Positions 11,801-23,227 of a stretch of DNA of 64,000 nucleotides are shown one piece after another (position 1 is the stretch's first letter; the number at the start of each line of letters is the position of its first letter). Made by a program: the position numbers and the translations under genes. Source of the stretch: Dysidea avara (lineage: Eukaryota; Porifera; Demospongiae; Dictyoceratida; Dysideidae); NCBI RefSeq assembly GCF_963678975.1, contig NC_089281.1, positions 2,172,437 through 2,236,436 on the forward strand, read 5' to 3'. The notes under the pieces are model-generated. The model searched no databases. It saw only the letters and a program-made list of their open reading frames with translations, and was not told the DNA's origin.

Positions 11801-14294
11801 CACAAAACGAAGTGTATTACAAGGAGCATCACGTCAATATGATCCCCTTGGATGGCTAGTTCCCGTTACCATCCGTGCAAAGTTGTTTATACAAGAACTA
11901 TGGAGGAAACAAGTTGCTTGGGATGACCCTCTAGAACAAGAACTTCAGAACGATTGGTGTCAGATAGCAGCAGATGTAGACAATGCAGCCTGCATAGTAT
12001 TGAACCGCAAGTACTTTTCCTTGTCATCAAGTCAGTCTATTTACTTGCACGTGTTTGCTGATGCAAGCACAAAAGCATATGGAGCGGTGGCATATCTTCA
12101 GAACACAGAGAATGTTGCTTTTGTGATGGCAAGGTCACGTGTTGCACCACTTAAGGACCACACCCTACCCAAACTGGAGCTAATGGCAGCAGTCACAGCA
12201 GCACAGCTTGGAACGTTCATTCTATCTGCACTGCAACGACACTTATCAGAGATAACCGTTCGACTTTGGAGTGATAGCCAAATTGTCCTCCATTGGATAT
12301 TCAGCACCAAAACACTCAAGCAGTTTGTAGCCAACCGAGTCAGGGAAATCTGTGACATGTTTCCTACCTCAGTGTGGAGGTATTGTCCCACAAATGATAA
12401 TGCTGCAGACCTTTTAACCAGAGGAATTACTGCAACCCAACTGACGTCCTCACAGCTTTGGCTCAAGGGCCCAACCTGGTTACCATCTGAATGTGATTGG
12501 CCCTCATGGTCACCCACTTCTGTCCATCATATCCACACCACTGAAGAAGTTGAACCAACTACCTCTAACACAGAACAAACAACTATTCCCCAACCGGGAT
12601 TACACCAGATTATAGACATAACCAGGTACAGCAAGTTAGCACATCTCTACAGAACTACAGCTTATGTCTTACGGTTCATCAACAACACCCGGAAGGCATC
12701 TCAGAAAGAGAATGGAGTCATCACAGTTACTGAACTCAACACTGCACAGAAGCTGTGGATTAAGTCTGCACAAGAACAGGTATTTGCAAATGAACTTGTG
12801 GATCTCAAGTCGAAATCAACAAAGCGACTACCCTTAGTCCGACAACTTCGTCTCCAACTGAACAAAGATGGCCTAATTTTCTGTGGCGGGAGGATACATA
12901 ATGCTCCTCTATCCCATTTGACGAAGTTTCCACTTCTGCTACCGAAGAAACATTATTTCACACAACTCATTATTCGTGATATCCATGAAAAGCATTGTCA
13001 TGCTGGAACAAATAGCACAGTGACATACCTGCGTGAAATGTACTGGATTCCAGCAGCCAGACAGTGTGTGAGATATATACTGAAGCAGTGCGTTGTGTGT
13101 AACAGGGTTTCCGGAACCCATTACAGAGCACCTGACCCACCACCACTTCCAAAGCACCGAGTCCAGATGATGAACCCCTTCAGTGTAACGGGTGTGGATT
13201 TTACTGGTGCACTGTACATTCGAACAACAAATGGAGAAGACAAGGTTTATATATGCTTGTTCACATGCGCCAACACTCGGGCTGTACATCTGGAGGTGGT
13301 GAGTGATCTGTCAGAAGAGACGTTCTTACAAGCATTTCGTCGATTCGCTAGTAGAAAGTCATTGCCTCAACTCATGGTGTCTGATAACGCCTCAACATTT
13401 ATGGCAGCTGCTGAAGAACTGAAGCACTTGTTCAAGTCAGATAAGGTACATGAAGGTTTAGCAAGGCAGGGGGTAGAGTGGAAATTCATTCCTTGTCGAG
13501 CTCCATGGTATGGTGGGTATTGGGAGCGTCTCATTGGATTAACTAAGAGCTCACTGAAGAAGACGCTTGGCCGTGCACATGTTACTCTAACCAGCTTACA
13601 GACATTGGTAGTAGAAATAGAGGCACACCTGAACAACCGTCCATTAACGTACGTCAGCTCGGAACTGAATGACTTGGAACCCTTGACACCCTCACATCTT
13701 CTTTACGGGAGGTTGATAATCACCACGCCTCATCCAACAGTAGAACGAGAGGAAATTGACGACGAAGACTATACCATCAATCCTTCCTCACATTCCAGTC
13801 TTAGTAAGAAGGCCAAGACTCAAGCGCTCATCATTGAACATTTCTGGAATCGTTGGAAAAGAGAATATCTCACATCACTACGAGAAACTCACACTGCCAA
13901 TGGAGCGAATAAGGAGATTGTGAAGGTTGGTGATGTAGTAATTGTACATGACGATTGCCCGAGAGCCAAGTGGCGATTAGCTGTAGTCAAGGAATTACAG
14001 AGAGGACATGACGGATTTGTGAGATCAGTTAGCATTCAAACAACCACTGGCGTAACCACTAGACCAATCACGAAGCTTTATCCACTGGAGGTTAACGCAG
14101 AAACTACAGTAGAGAATAATACTGATGATGACCATCCGTCTAATGATGATAATAACCCCCATGATTCATCCTCGTCTCCTACTGAAGAACCCCAGACGCC
14201 TGTACGACCTCAGAGAAGGGCTGCAGCTAGAGCTAAGGACAAGATGACTGAATGGAGCAAAATATTGCGGCGCCGGGAGGATGTCACAGACTGA
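8829..14294 (+). CDS. BEL/Pao gag-pol polyprotein
   Basis: 1,821 residues from the ATG at 8829; the frame is open a little further upstream but without an ATG. Domain order: DUF1759-type gag region (about 110-250, with FAGEPLKWQSFWDSFE), CCHC-like zinc knuckles (about 335-400, CFNCLGHH), retroviral-type aspartic protease (about 490, FDEGAQRSFI), reverse transcriptase (about 770-960, with TDIEKAFLHV and the catalytic box YVDN), RNase H (FADASTKAYGAVAY, about 1075), integrase zinc-binding H2C2 (about 1380-1430), integrase core (GVDFTG near 1455, SDNASTF, then APWYGGYWERLIG) and a DUF5641-type C-terminus (VGDVVIVHDD). The protease has DEG where DTG/DSG is usual, and the RT box has YVDN for YVDD. 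The stop codon lies 13 bp inside the 3' LTR. No envelope-like frame follows. Confidence 0.97.
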   Translation: MEGLTKLQGSRKAFRSHLTRIYGKVDALDLTQPLTEAIATDVTTYIEQMNRKAETLRQLDAKISSAIEDVSELEQDTFEAEGIQDTIIEKTVRLKRYLEQQPSTTVDTGTVHSVSHTSSASRLPKLVLPTFAGEPLKWQSFWDSFEAAVHLNNSLTGVEKFNYLRAQLEGEAARTVSGFTLTNTNYEQSVTLLKARFGQPQRIVNAHMQALLDVQSPSNTAASLRQLHDTIEIHIRGLESLGKERASFGDLLVPIVFGKLPPPIKRNLTREHPSQEWNIDKLRQAIEKEIIILESGLDVQGERSQSTLTGSFHTSTHKKQPNSLPDDRRAVSTKPSCVYCKGPHSPLHCNTVTDVHARVDTVREEKLCFNCLGHHKAAQCNSKNQCKVCHKKHHTSLCGMDGGPRSVPANQHHQTVASQPLQGTLRTTAQTFVPNQPSDSTNSNPTQQISTNLATTTHSLLSSNQSSVCLLKTAIALVKGGTNKASANILFDEGAQRSFITQALADQLRTIPCYKEDLCISSFGGETTANTAVDVVKIQLETNLGDINILALVVPKIATPLQYFASTNLHELTYLHGLRLAHPVGNEERFDISLLIGADYYWDIVEDRIIRGRGPTAMQSKLGYLLSGPLPLPVQSNVTGVLHACTTQVLDLSDIDESVPVPRPNSSLQFASQPSAVFMKAYQRDCISRDKDGSYIVGFPWKLDHPILPTNLTICERQARTLARKLGRQPELLKLYSNIIAEQEERNFIEQISPSVIQNTRGVHYLPHHPVQKNSPTTPVRIVYNCSFRPSQYHASLNDCLMAGSPPSIDLSSILLRFRLHHYALSTDIEKAFLHVRLKENDRDFTRFLWLSDPSNPDSPLITYRFKVVLFGSTSSPFMLNATLDHHLNSHTSEVSTNMKENLYVDNIISGCQSEEAIIQYYTTARTIMSEANFNLRSWASNSRQLQITAQADHTLDLNTTVNLLGLQWNTCTDVLSFPQREIKPNDTTPVTKRSVLQGASRQYDPLGWLVPVTIRAKLFIQELWRKQVAWDDPLEQELQNDWCQIAADVDNAACIVLNRKYFSLSSSQSIYLHVFADASTKAYGAVAYLQNTENVAFVMARSRVAPLKDHTLPKLELMAAVTAAQLGTFILSALQRHLSEITVRLWSDSQIVLHWIFSTKTLKQFVANRVREICDMFPTSVWRYCPTNDNAADLLTRGITATQLTSSQLWLKGPTWLPSECDWPSWSPTSVHHIHTTEEVEPTTSNTEQTTIPQPGLHQIIDITRYSKLAHLYRTTAYVLRFINNTRKASQKENGVITVTELNTAQKLWIKSAQEQVFANELVDLKSKSTKRLPLVRQLRLQLNKDGLIFCGGRIHNAPLSHLTKFPLLLPKKHYFTQLIIRDIHEKHCHAGTNSTVTYLREMYWIPAARQCVRYILKQCVVCNRVSGTHYRAPDPPPLPKHRVQMMNPFSVTGVDFTGALYIRTTNGEDKVYICLFTCANTRAVHLEVVSDLSEETFLQAFRRFASRKSLPQLMVSDNASTFMAAAEELKHLFKSDKVHEGLARQGVEWKFIPCRAPWYGGYWERLIGLTKSSLKKTLGRAHVTLTSLQTLVVEIEAHLNNRPLTYVSSELNDLEPLTPSHLLYGRLIITTPHPTVEREEIDDEDYTINPSSHSSLSKKAKTQALIIEHFWNRWKREYLTSLRETHTANGANKEIVKVGDVVIVHDDCPRAKWRLAVVKELQRGHDGFVRSVSIQTTTGVTTRPITKLYPLEVNAETTVENNTDDDHPSNDDNNPHDSSSSPTEEPQTPVRPQRRAAARAKDKMTEWSKILRRREDVTD

Positions 14295-14474
14295 CTATAA
14301 TTATAGGTTTCATTGTATTTAGAAATACTGTTTGTTGTAGACGCATGCGTGTTCATTCATGTATTGAGTACGTTGGCTTTAATAAGAATTCGAGTTAGTG
14401 TATCGGTCAATAGTCCCTCCGGATCCCCGCCATATTGGACATTCAACTGCTCCTTTGACTCGTCGTTCACGACA
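14282..14474 (+). repeat. 3' LTR of the BEL/Pao element
   Basis: 193-bp copy of the 5' LTR ending CGACA, followed by the target duplicate ACTGT. The pol stop codon TGA lies inside it at 14292-14294. A short purine-rich GGGAGGA just before it is the only polypurine-tract candidate. Confidence 0.95.
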
Positions 14475-14899
14475 ACTGTATAGGCAACAATGTTATATCC
14501 AAAGTGAATGCTTATTCTGGCTGCGGTGTAGGCTTTGCTTTTCATTGTTAAGATCTGCAGTGATGTGTTTGGGGGGTCATCGCTCTTCAGTTGGTCGTCC
14601 ATCAACCACTAATATTGATCTGGCCTACTCCGAGGGTCACTTGGAGTCTGGCAGCCTTGTTTGATTGCTGGTATTTCCAGCTGTCCAGCACTTTAACACC
14701 TAGTGCTGGGGGTGGTGGCAAGGGCAGTCCATCTAGCCTGGGAAAAATATATATATAAATTAAAAAAAAACTTCTCATAGAAATCTGTGTATCATTATCT
14801 CATCAGATTTAGACTGGAGACCCCACCACCAACACATAATATCAAAGGCTTATCGGATTTTATGATTATTACGATGTTCTGTTTCAACTAACATAAACC

Positions 14900-15655
14900 A
14901 AGAAACATCTATATATCACTAGTCAGATCCCAATTAATGTTTTGTTCAACACTATATGGAAACCATATTTATTAAAAGATATCAAACAACTAGAACAGCT
15001 TCAGGGTTGCACAACAAAGTACGTATTGGATGACTATACCAGCAACTATAAATCTCGATCAAAATTTTGCCTTTAATGTATGTTTTGGACATCTCTGACA
15101 TAAAGTTTAAAAAACCTTAAAACCCCTACAAATGCATTTAATATCACTGACTATAATATTATTAAATTCACTTCAGGAAACACACGATCAGGATCTAGCT
15201 ATAAACTGCAACACATAAGAAATACTAATGTTTCCAGCAGCAACTTCTATTTCAACAGACTCCCTCGTATATGGAATGTTTTACCAATAATAAATTACAA
15301 TCTTAGCCTACCTACTATATCAAGTACAAACTTACAAACTTTCTATGGAATCATTTTGAACTAAATTTTGATCCTGACAATGCATGCACTTTTTCTTGTT
15401 TGTCCCTGTTGTAATTGTAATAAGTCCCCCAAACCTCCCAAATTTGATCATCTGTAACCATTGCGCTTTAAATGAGTTTATATAATATGATATAAGAAAC
15501 TATAACTAATCTTAATAACTACTTACTCCTGGCCACTGGCACTGGATGCCAGTGGACCTTCAGCATACACTAGATTTTAAGGATTACTAATGTTTATACT
15601 GTATGTATCTTGTTTTATGTATGCTGTAAAGCAAATAATAAATAAAATCCCTATG
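14900..15655 (+). pseudogene. LINE 3'-end fragment (non-LTR reverse transcriptase C-terminus)
   Basis: Translated fragments include WKPYLLKDIKQLEQLQ, TKYVLDDYTSNYKSR and, further on, FYFNRLPRIWNVLP. That is the characteristic region after the fingers-palm domain at the C-terminus of RTE/jockey-like non-LTR retrotransposons (the RLPRLWNSLP-type motif). A cysteine-containing tail (CPCCNCNKSP) follows and then an AT-rich 3' end with AATAAATAAAAT near 15640. Frameshifts and stops interrupt it, and the upstream reverse transcriptase and endonuclease are absent, so this is a 5'-truncated, decayed copy. Confidence 0.65.
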
Positions 15656-16304
15656 CCTTATTGCTGGCACAAGGTACACGACATATGCATACGGTACAGC
15701 AGCAACAATTCTTCAACTGAAGGAGTTTGGAGTGACCTTAGCAGGTACACCACCATTCATATGTGAGAGACACATAAGGAAGTATGTGTTGTGTAAATCT
15801 GATCCGGTGTTATTCATTTATAGCTATACTGAGCTTCACCAGCTCAGTATGACTGATAGTGCATGCACATATGTATGTAGCTAAAGAATTAAGGTGTCCC
15901 TCACAAAAATTGTATAGCTACTCTGGACACCTCACATCTATTACACAGGACTTGGTAAAGGATTCCACAATCTTGATTGCTGGTGATAAAACATTGGGAT
16001 TGGGATGATAATTTAAAAGCTATCGTATAGCTAAAAATACAATTAGCTCCTCTATCACTCTGTATCGGTATTTGGTTACCAATTCAACCCTCTGAGATTG
16101 AATTTGATGCAATCTTACACAAGTTTATGGCCTGGTATGAGTACACATTAAAGATCCATACATTATACTAATGTACTTTGATTGAATGACTATTGACTGT
16201 CTTATTATGTTATTGTTATGTATAGTGTATTTTATTATAGGTAGCTACAGCCTAGTGGATTATATATACTACTATGTCATTTGAATTGTCTCCATGCAGG
16301 TAAA
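15656..16304. other. Intergenic, nothing recognised
   Basis: AT-rich sequence with no coding pattern and no clear inverted repeats. It lies between the LINE tail and the 3' end of the hAT transposase remnant. I looked here for the hAT terminal inverted repeat and did not find one. Confidence 0.5.
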
Positions 16305-18842
16305 TTACAACAGAAGTTTCCTTGGCTGTCGAGTGGCAAACTCCTCAACTACTTCATCAGCCTCAAGTGGAATTTGATGATGATACTGCATCATTGCTAG
16401 CCCATTTAGTCTTTCTTGTGTCATAGTACTCCTTAAAGAAGTTTTGATTAATCGGAGCATACTGATGGATCTTTCACATTCACAACTAGTGACTGGAACA
16501 GTGGCAGCAAATGTCAACAACGTATAAATGTTAGGATACAAATCCTTGTCATGCTGTTTTAATGCCTTCTCAGGGGTGTTTAAGGCTTCTGCATCAGCTT
16601 TACATGTTTCTGATGACCAGTAGTTTCTCCATAACTCTAATTCCGTGGAAAAGCCCCTAGATAGAGGTAAATCATCCTCATAAAACTTTATTAAATCATC
16701 GAAATCTATATTCTTGGTCTTTGTAAGGTTTTTAATTAGTTCTGATGGTAAAAGTTGAGCAAACTGTAAGAGAAATTGAGATGAACACTCTGTAAACCGA
16801 ACATTTAGTTCACTGATCAGGTGATCTAGCATACGAATTGTTGTGCGCTTATAATACTCACTGGGACTATCGGATGGAAGGTTTTGCCTGTTTTGCTGTC
16901 TGTTAGTAACTCTTGGTACCGATTCTTCAATTCCAACACTCTGACATAATACTGTAACTTCATTGTATATTTGCAAATGAAATCTCTCCACATCACACCT
17001 CTGCTTAACCAAAGTAGATTTCACATTCTGAATATCTCTGTGAGCCCAAATTGCATTGACATAGCAACCTTGAAGTTTCAAGGACAGCCCTTTGATGTAT
17101 GACAGCACATTCTGTGTAGCCACCAAAGCTATGACAAATAAAAATCTGAACACTGTAAAAAACAGTGACTGGGCATCTGATCTGGTTTCAGCATTCCATT
17201 CTACTGGAGAACTGTTGGCTATTTCCTCCAAGCAGCATACTATTGGCATAAATAAATCCATAAAACTTTCAAAAGCCTCATGTCGCTCAATCCAGTGAGT
17301 ACGACACATCTCCTTTATCTTCCTACGCTTTTCATTGGCAAACAGATTGTCAATCCACTTCTCCAAAGCCAACTGCCTTTTTGGAGAATTGCTAAAAAAT
17401 CGTGATACTTTATCAGCTGACTGCATCATATTGCTGATTTCTCTGATAGTGCAAGATTTGACCACACAGAGATTTAGTCTGTGTGAAGCACAGTGAGTGT
17501 ACAATGCTTTAGGGTGTTTTGCGGTTATACAAGCAGCTGCACCTTTAGATTTCCCAGCCATAGCTCCAGCTCCATCGTATGCTTGACCACGAAGAAATGG
17601 CAATTGCAATTGCCATTTTTCTAGTTGTGAAAGTATGTCATTGGCAATTGCTTGTCCAGTAACCCCTGAGACACATTTATGAAATCCCATAAACACTTCT
17701 GTTGGAGATCCTTCATCAACATAGCGGATGCTAATTGATAGCTGCTCATCATTGGCCACATCTGTAGCTTCATCTGCTAGGACAGAAAAATAACATGCGT
17801 GACGAATCTTCTCTAAAATTTTGTTACGAATTAGGTCACCACAAATTGAAACGAGATCATTTTGAATAGTTTTACTGGTGTATATAGCATTGCCAGCAGC
17901 AGATTCAAGATGATTTGAATGAACTTTATCACCAGCCTGTACACGAAACTTGAGCAAACCAAGAAAATTACCATGATTGTTGTTTGGATTTTCTTCAACA
18001 GAAGGTCTATCATCGCGGTGACCATGAAAAGCAAGGCCTTGCCTTCCACAAAAAATTACTGTCTCTGCTATTGATCGGAGCTTCAGTCTGTTCTCAGCTG
18101 CTGTCTTGCTGTTTGCGGTGTTTAGTTGGAAATCTATTCTTGCATCAATGTTTTCCATACTTCTAACAAACATATTTGCATCTTGTACTGCATTTTGATG
18201 AGTTTTGTTTCCTTTAGAATTTCCAAGGCCATGAAAATGCTTTCCCAATAGCTCCGTGGCTTTTTAAAATTAGTGAAGGGCCTGGTTACAAAAACACCAA
18301 GTTCCTTCACAGTTGGCTCGGTCTTACCAAATAGAACACAATACTTACAGTATCCTCCACTTTGTGACTCAGAATATACCAAGCCAGGATTTTTCTCTAG
18401 CCATCTGTGTTGGAAATGTCGATGAATCTTGTTAATCACATGAGTGGGAAATTTGTGGTTGATAGAAGGAACATAATGCCAGAAAATATTTTTGTTGATC
18501 TGCGAGATTGATTCGAGATTATAATTGTGCAATCTTTCCAAAATTCCCACTACTTATTGCATCCTGAATAGCTAATTGAGCCTGGTCATTAGTTAGCAAT
18601 CTCTGACTGAGTGGACCATAATAGATGACTGGTGGTGTCAACTGCAACGTCATCATTGCTACTAGTGTTATGCCCCTCTATGTCATTTTCCGACTCTGTC
18701 TGAATTGCTCTCCTCACTCAGTACAATGGCCTGATCATCTTGCTGTGAAGATTCCTCTTCAGAATCCAACACAATCACATCATCAGCAGAAATTGTTCTG
18801 TTATCAGTCTCGAGCTCGTCATCAACACTACCAGTGCTGTGA
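16305..18842 (-). pseudogene. hAT transposase (ZMYM1/TTF-finger type), frameshifted
   Basis: A 647-residue frame (16305-18248) holds a DUF4371-like catalytic region (LADEATDVANDEQLSI, then LRGQAYDGAGAMAGKSKGAA) and ends with the hAT dimerisation motif (PVTSCECERSISMLR, LRSTMTQERLNGLAMMQY). Upstream in another frame (to 18550) is a TTF-type zinc finger (YSESQSGGYCKYCVLFGKTE) and before that an acidic N-terminus (VIVLDSEEESSQQ, 18720-18842). These parts are in order but separated by apparent single-base shifts near 18250, 18530, 18610 and 18700, so this copy is probably dead. A small intron could explain one shift but not all. No TIRs or 8-bp target duplication were found. Family assignment is firm; activity is unlikely. 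Confidence 0.88.
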
Positions 18843-18922
18843 CAATACAAAGTACATAACTATACTGTAAGTTTTAAATTACCTAGCTAGCTACATTGCA
18901 CTACTAGTTACAATTAGCTATA

Positions 18923-19060
18923 TAGTCTGGTAGTTGAGGATTTTGACCGGGGAAAAAATGGTATAAAAGCAAACTTGGTATCATTTGAAATGTATTGGTT
19001 TGTAGTACGACATATTCAAAATCCCAAAAAAATCCCTCTCGGGGAAAATTTTTTATGATG
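18923..19060 (+). repeat. Left terminal inverted repeat of the PIN/CXC element
   Basis: Starts TAGTCTGGTAGTTGAGG and ends near CTCTCGGGGAAAATTTTTT. The inverted partner is 23393-23538. Confidence 0.75.
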
Positions 19061-19235
19061 ATTCAACTTTTGGTATGTTATCATAGCAAAATTGAGCTGG
19101 CCAGTTAACTAATATACAGCAGCCCTAATGCATTTTGACTAAGGTTTTCTTTCCTGAAGCTATTAAAATTTTAATATCACCTGATTTATAGTTGGTTTTG
19201 ATATACCAGTAATAGTAGTGTACATAAAATTCTGT

Positions 19236-22200
19236 TTAACAGTTGAAAATTTGTTCATCAGTATCATCATTTTCTTCAACCTCTTCTGAATTCTCACAAT
19301 TTTCTCCTCGATAGTCCCCACAAGCTGTTACACACTTCAAACCATTTTTTCGACAAGAACATGTGTTGGTTCCACAAGGGTTTTTGGATGACAACTTACA
19401 TTTGCACCGTACAAACTTCAGTAAACTGTCTGGTGCAGCATCTAAATTTGTCATAATTGGTCTTAGCACATCACGGTCAAGCCTCCAACCCCACTGTTGG
19501 GGATCTAAATCATCATGTTCATTTAAAAGTCTCTTCCATAGCATTATCTGTAAATAAACTCTTAAACTATGATAAAAGGCAGCCCTTTCTGTAGGTGGAA
19601 GTTTTTGTGGGTCTAGAGATGTACTATTTGATGCCACCATATCCATATATTTGTAGTATCGTAAGTTCCTCAAGGACTCTTCTTTTTTACCACATAAATA
19701 AAATAACGAATACATGACTGCCAGCTTTACCAACCTCTTCTGCTGTTATTCGAGACTCTGAAATATTGATGATATATGTTGTAACCCTTCAAATTCTTTG
19801 TTAAACTTTTTGAGTAAGAACGTTTTGCCTTGTCCAAATGTGGCAGATGTGGTATCACAACCACTCCATGCGTGAATGAAGAGTATATGTGATGCAAGCA
19901 ATTCACCATCATTATCGATAATGTCTTGTATTTTCTACACCATCTTCTTTGCTTCTGATTTAAAATACACAGCACTCATGTTCATTTTCCAGTGATGAAT
20001 TAAAAGGACTAATATATCAGTGTCATCTGACACTACAGTGACTTCCTTCCCTTGTAAAGCAAAGTCAAGTGCACATTTAACTATCATGGTGTCAGCATCA
20101 CCAGTACTATTGTGAACAATGTGAGAACCTTGTCGTAAGTAGTAGCTCAGCAGCTGAATAAACTGATTTTTGTTTTTTATTATTTGAAAGAAATACTTGC
20201 TGGTTATTGTGAGCCATCATTAACTCATTTAGATGAATATCTGCACAAGTTTTTCTAATTCTTCTTTGGTGTTCTTGATCTTTAATTGATGGGCTGTATC
20301 CATAGCCATCAAACACAATGCAACTTGGGCCATACCTTTCTTGGACATACCATACATACTGTTCTATAACTCCCCTGTATGTAGCCTTCTTTACCCACTA
20401 ATTCTGTGAAGAAGAGCTTCACCATCAATCACTTGTAAAGTTTGGTTACTACAGCCAGTAGACTGCACATTGAGGGTAAGAAACTGTGCTAATTGTGATT
20501 TTACAGGTTTTCACATGTAACAGTCTTTGAACAAAGATGTAGGTATAGCTGTAAGTTCGTAATCGAAGAATGGCTTAATATCCTCTTCTCTATGCAAAAG
20601 AGTACTGAGTTGTGTAAACAAAATGCATGGATTGAAATGTATCTTTTGCTTGTCAATTTGAATAGCAGGATATAGATCGTTTAAACTCTGTATGTGATCG
20701 TTCCTCTTGATTGATGCATCTGGGATTCTGAGACCATCCAACTTCTCTTGAATTTTTGCTTCAATCTCCTCTACTTTGTGACAATTTATATGATCATCAT
20801 CAGCAGCTATTAATCCTGACGACAAGGATCGTAGTCTTTCTTCAGTGAGGTCAAATGGCTCATGCTGATCAAACCATTGCTGAATGCTATTCAGGTCATG
20901 AAAATCACGACTACTTCTGGAAGTTCCCAAGTCAATGTGTTAGTCACTTGTGTGATGATTCAAACCAGTGAGAGTGGTCATGGAACTATGAATTGCAGCA
21001 CACTTGTGCATACTGTAAACCCATTGAAGACGAACGGTTTCTGTCAGTCCCCTGCCACTTGTTAGTCCTCCCCGACTTGCAACTCAATAACTGGCTTAAA
21101 AGTGAGTGATACTAAACTTTTTTGTCAGAACCTTTGTAATAGACTATTGGTATACCCCAGCTCATGTACTTTAATTTTTTGTCTTCTGACAACCCTTGAT
21201 GGTGAGGGAAACAATTGATCTTGATTTGGAGTAGAAACAGCAATGATACCCATGCCATGAAAAGTTCCCTGTCTGTCTAATGTTGCTAGATTGTGATCCA
21301 CATTGTCTGCAACCCACTGGGTAAAGGCACCAGGTAAATACTCAGCTAGCAAATTGTCTGAATTTTCACCCTGGATTACTGACTGTTTATACCTTGCTAC
21401 TTCATCATAGGTGATAGAAAATCCTAATCTTGACAATTGTGTTATAAGCCACTTAGACCCAAAAACATGATCAATTTCAACACCTAATCCAAATAGAATA
21501 GGCATAATTACTGACCGTGGTCGTGCTTCCTGCACAATACACTGACCAATACTAGCCTGCTTCAATTCTGATGAAATGATGGTTCTCAAGAAAGTTTGTA
21601 AGAGTTGTGGAACCTGAGTTCTGCTGCAATTGATATTGTTGATTTCATCACTACTCGGATATGATGCAATATCATATTCAGCTTCTCTAATCTGTGCTTG
21701 TATAAGTTGTGCTGCTGTTTTAACTATACGTTCAGATTCATCCTCTAAAGTATCTTTCCTCTCCAAGTACCATTTTTCATTGACAATAAACTTGGCCATG
21801 TTTCTAAAACAAACAACATTGTGACGTCCTTCAGCCTCAGCAAAAAATATACAGTAAAATCCTTATAATAATCCATAAGCTTCAGTTTCAATCTCTTGAT
21901 TGTGTAGACTTCTGAACTTGATGCTAATTCTTCCAATTTCTCATGCAGCTCAGAAAGAGTGTACAATTCTGTGCCACCTTCTAGTTGTAACCATTGACAC
22001 AATTGTTCAAATGATTGTAGCATTTCTTGGTCTTGTGGTCTACCTTGATCTCTTTTAGAATTAGATTTACCCATCTGTTTACTTAACATAAATCTTGAAT
22101 AACAGTTGTTGTGATATACAGCCTCTGCAGCAACTAAATCAAAACATCCATGAAGGCGCTCTTGAACTTCCAATCCCCATGAGTCACCTCGTCTTTGGCA

Positions 22201-22556
22201 ACATTCAAGGAGTCTATTTTTAATAGGGAGTGTAGTAATCTTGTGTACTTTTGACCTTGTAGGTGGCGAGTATCAAAATTAGCTTTACTTCCACAAAGCA
22301 CACATTCCTTTTTCCAGTTAAACGGTAGCAAACCAGACCTCAATTTTTTAGCACTGGGAGCATTTTCATGTTCAACACTGCTGTAAATTCTTGTAAAATC
22401 TCTATGACAACTTTTATGTACCAAAACACTTCTGCTTTGAGCTGAATTTATATATATAATTAAGTATTCTTTAAGCTCATATTCCCCATGCTCTTCACTA
22501 TACTTTATCAGAGTAATGTACCTTTTCTTGCTACAGTTACTGGTTTTCACCTTCAA
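19236..22556 (-). pseudogene. PIN/FEN1-like nuclease plus CXC-domain protein, decayed and lacking its middle
   Basis: Reading the minus strand: a cysteine-bearing N-terminus (ECVLCGSKANFDTRH, then VAAEAVYHNNCYSRFML), a conserved block ending TPNQDQLFPSPSRVVRRQK (to about 21125), then GGLTSGRGLTETVRLQWVYS and FDLTEERLRSLSSGLIAADD (20520-21080), then DGYGYSPSIKDQEHQRR, HNSTGDADTMIVK, VVSDDTDILVLLIHHW and HAWSGCDTTSATFGQGK (19830-20320). It ends with a CXC cysteine block (CKCKLSSKNPCGTNTCSCR) and an acidic tail. The aspartate pattern GDAD / SDDTD / GCDTT resembles the PIN/FEN1 nuclease fold. At least five frameshifts and an in-frame TAG (before KIQDIID) break it. This long protein recurs in invertebrate genomes without a named function (recalled, not checked). 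Between TPNQ...RRQK and GGLTSGRG about 400 residues present in other members are missing. Confidence 0.75.
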
Positions 22557-22934
22557 AACCTAATTAACAGATGACACAACAGTCTTCCTGGAACTTATTT
22601 GTGGTGCAGTTTTCTACCATTTTTAACCTAAAATAGTGATATATGTCTATAAGCTAGATAGTAAAATTATATTGCTTCACAAAACAAACTCACCATATCT
22701 ATGTAGCCACTTTCAAGGAGCTTCGAACTGCACTAACAATATCTAGCAAACATTTCCAAACAAAGCCCACCAAAACGAATGGTAACCATGCCAACACAAT
22801 ACAAACCTATTGAAATACTATTTGTTGACAAATGTCCAGCTGTTCAAATGTCAGCTGTTTCCCATCTGTATCAAAATCTTGCTTCTCAAGTACATTAAGA
22901 GCTTAATTAGCCTAAAATTGGATTTAAGTAATGG

Positions 22935-23071
22935 TTAGACTTCAGACCACAGGGGTCTAAGTAATTTAGTAACCCGATGGCCCTGTGTTGTGGCGCCTGA
23001 GCGAAGCGAAGGCGCTACTACAGGGCCTGAGGGTTACTAAATTACTTAGACCCCTGTGGTCTGAAGTCTAA
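22935..23071. repeat. Perfect foldback, 41-nt arms
   Basis: TTAGACTTCAGACCACAGGG (22935 on) through GTAACCC (to 22975) is exactly complementary to GGGTTAC...GTCTAA (23031-23071). The 55-nt centre folds again (GCCCTGTG...GGCGCC against GGCGCTACTACAGGGC) around GAGCGAAGCGAA. It lies inside the PIN/CXC element near its right TIR and may be a small independent foldback insertion. Confidence 0.9.
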
Positions 23072-23227
23072 GTTATTTAGACCCTTTATGTAGTTGTTGT
23101 ACCTTAACATTGTTGACAGCTGCTTGTAACAGAGAAATGTAGTGTTCATTAGTAGAAACAAGCCATTACTCCACCCCGTTTAAAATTAATTTTCAGGTGG
23201 CGTTGCCAACGCTACTAGAGCAGGTGC

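Larger units (their letters stand above)
8473..14474 (+). mobile_element. Complete BEL/Pao LTR retrotransposon
   Basis: A 6,002-bp element running from 5' LTR TGTCACAG to 3' LTR CGACA. Both LTRs are 193 bp and I find no difference between them. The host site ACTGT is duplicated at 8468-8472 and 14475-14479, the 5-bp size typical of BEL/Pao. One uninterrupted gag-pol frame lies inside. Identical LTRs, a perfect target duplication and an intact frame point to a very recent, possibly still active insertion. It interrupts no recognisable gene. Confidence 0.97.

Noticed and set aside
12098-13289. Minus-strand frames of 116-139 residues inside the BEL element
   Set aside because: They are shadows of the intact plus-strand pol frame and have no domain pattern.
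15900-18960. Terminal inverted repeats and an 8-bp duplication for the hAT transposase gene
   Set aside because: I looked on both sides for CAGNG-type ends and found none convincing; the copy may be truncated or its ends too decayed.
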